Source: Desulfoscipio geothermicus (GTDB lineage: Bacteria; Bacillota; Desulfotomaculia; Desulfotomaculales; Desulfallaceae). Taken from it: a DNA stretch of 64,000 bases. The notes under the pieces were generated by a model that saw only the letters and a list, made by a program, of their open reading frames with translations, had not been told where the DNA came from and did not search any database. Every line of letters begins with the position of its first letter. The stretch's first letter is position 1. The stretch lies in contig JAENZP010000015.1 in NCBI GenBank assembly GCA_016841205.1, positions 1 through 64,000 on the forward strand. The letters are read 5' to 3'. Positions 62,911 through 64,000 of the stretch are shown here, one piece after another. Made by a program: the position numbers and the translations under genes.

Positions 62911-63369
62911 TCAGGTAGGATTGTCAGGTAACCGGGAATAATTTTTTATAGCGTTAACAGCCAGTCTGTCACAACGGTTGTTATATTCATTATCCGCATG
63001 TCCTTTCACCCACACCCACCGCACCTGATGGCCTTCAGCTAATTGCAGTAACCTTTCCCATAAATCCACATTTTTCGCTTCTTCTTTACTATTGCGCATC
63101 CAGCCTTTAGACCGCCACTTGGTCACCCAACCTTTGGTAATAGCATCTACCACATATTTACTATCCGAGTATATAGTCACCCGGCAGGGTTCATTCAGGC
63201 TTTCCAACCCTTTAATGACCGACATCAGTTCCATGCGGTTGTTAGTGGTATTTTCATACGCGCCAGCCAATTCTTTTTCATGAACGCCATATTTAAGTAC
63301 CGTACCGTAACCCCCGGGCCCGGGATTGCCGCTACAGGCCCCGTCCGCGTATATTTCTACTTCCTTCAT
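62911..63369 (-). CDS. rnhA: Ribonuclease HI
   Basis: Degrades RNA in RNA-DNA hybrids. 152 residues from ATG 63369. Catalytic acids: D in EIYADGACSGNPG, E in NNRMELMSV, D in IYSDSKYVV, D in KGHADNEYNN. It has the basic handle (WVTKWRSKGWMR), so it is a type 1, E. coli-like enzyme. GTG 63381 is a possible alternative start. Confidence 0.95.
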   Translation of the reverse strand: MKEVEIYADGACSGNPGPGGYGTVLKYGVHEKELAGAYENTTNNRMELMSVIKGLESLNEPCRVTIYSDSKYVVDAITKGWVTKWRSKGWMRNSKEEAKNVDLWERLLQLAEGHQVRWVWVKGHADNEYNNRCDRLAVNAIKNYSRLPDNPT

Positions 63370-63662
63370 TATCTCACCCACCTTAACTACTCAAAACAGA
63401 AAATCTCGTCACTTTTTTCTTAACTGCAATTCTAACTGCTTACAAGCATTAAGACCGCCACGCAGGTAATTTTATCATACCTGTTATTTACTGGCAATAA
63501 CTTCAACAACCGTTTTAGTTTTTTGTCGCAATAAGAAGGATTCTACCTAGTCAGCAAGAATAGGATTAATGTTATTCATTTGCAGGGGAGGGGTAATTAA
63601 TTATTAGATGATTTTTTAACTAAATAGAAAATATTTTATTAAATTTATAAGGAGGTCAAGTT

Positions 63663-64000
63663 ATGAAATTAAAGGCTCTGCTAGCAATGGCTGCGGTACT
63701 GCTGGCTGCTTTTCTGGCCACCGGTTGCGGCGGGGAAAAAGCTAAAGAAACGGCTAATAACCAGACGAACGGCGAAAAACTAAAGGTTGGATTTGTATAC
63801 ATAGGGCCGGTAAACGATGCCGGCTGGACCCAAGCCCACGACGAAGCCCGTCAATATTTGATGGCCCAGCTTCCTTACGTTGACGCTAGTGATTACGTGG
63901 AAAACGTACCTGAGAACCCCACAGACGCCGAAAGAGTGATTACTCAACTGGTGGAACAGGGCAACAAAATCATTTTCACCACCAGCTTCGGTTACATGGA
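63663..64000 (+). CDS. BMP-family ABC transporter substrate-binding lipoprotein, truncated by the window
   Basis: The first 112 residues only. Signal peptide MKLKALLAMAAVLLAAFLATGC with the lipobox cysteine at residue 22, then a polar linker and KVGFVYIGPVNDAGWTQAHD, the start of the basic membrane protein (BmpA/Med/PnrA) family, which binds nucleosides or similar ligands for ABC import. AAGGAGG lies 7 bases before the ATG. The transporter genes probably continue beyond the window. Confidence 0.88.
   Translation, partial: MKLKALLAMAAVLLAAFLATGCGGEKAKETANNQTNGEKLKVGFVYIGPVNDAGWTQAHDEARQYLMAQLPYVDASDYVENVPENPTDAERVITQLVEQGNKIIFTTSFGYM

Overview
The window looks like a chromosome segment from an anaerobic, endospore-forming Firmicute of the Desulfotomaculum/Peptococcaceae type. 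The evidence is a CotF-type coat protein, a GerW (YtfJ) protein and a YjcZ-like peptide for sporulation; soluble HdrCBA; an NAD-linked selenocysteine formate dehydrogenase; futalosine-route menaquinone synthesis (MqnA); and many TTG/GTG starts behind strong AGGAGG sites. Species is not determined.

Layout. 0.2-9 kb is an AT-rich accessory zone: a decayed prophage (RusA remnant, DNA-methylase fragment, frameshifted tail gene, holin with an in-frame stop, intact bifunctional endolysin), a GGDEF protein, a NYN-domain protein and an ABC-F ribosome-protection gene behind an attenuator-like hairpin. 9-13.8 kb holds three tRNAs (Arg, Gly, Leu), a complete IS3-family element and two paralogous membrane-protein loci, one on each side of the IS. 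14.2-15.2 kb is nearly empty. 15.3-19.8 kb is the hdrCBA operon. 19.9-30.2 kb mixes sporulation genes, threonine synthase with a macrodomain protein, a sirtuin, small zinc-ribbon proteins and tsaD. 30.2-30.9 kb is intergenic, with a cluster of DnaA-box-like sites. 30.9-37.3 kb encodes an ACT protein, a folate cyclo-ligase and a three-subunit NAD-dependent formate dehydrogenase whose catalytic subunit reads through an in-frame TGA. 37.5-55 kb carries acyl-CoA synthetase, Na/Pi symporter, LytTR regulator, acpS-nnr-alr, a NapH-like ferredoxin, ferredoxin, speD, a degenerate prenyl-synthase homologue with mqnA, and KtrAB. 55-61.5 kb is mtaD-selA-selB-midA plus a Ser/Glu-rich peptide. The end has DUF456, UspA, RNase H and a truncated BMP lipoprotein.

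How it fits together. SelA and SelB (56.7-60.1 kb) supply the machinery needed to decode the UGA in fdhA (35.68 kb), where a SECIS-like hairpin with a GGUCU loop follows the codon. Formate dehydrogenase, formyl-THF cyclo-ligase and HdrABC together suggest formate/C1 metabolism with flavin-based or ferredoxin-linked electron transfer. Three genes (ABC-F, acpS, selB) have well-conserved N-termini but no in-frame ATG/GTG/TTG at the expected start, and would need ATT or ATA initiation or have suffered a small lesion.
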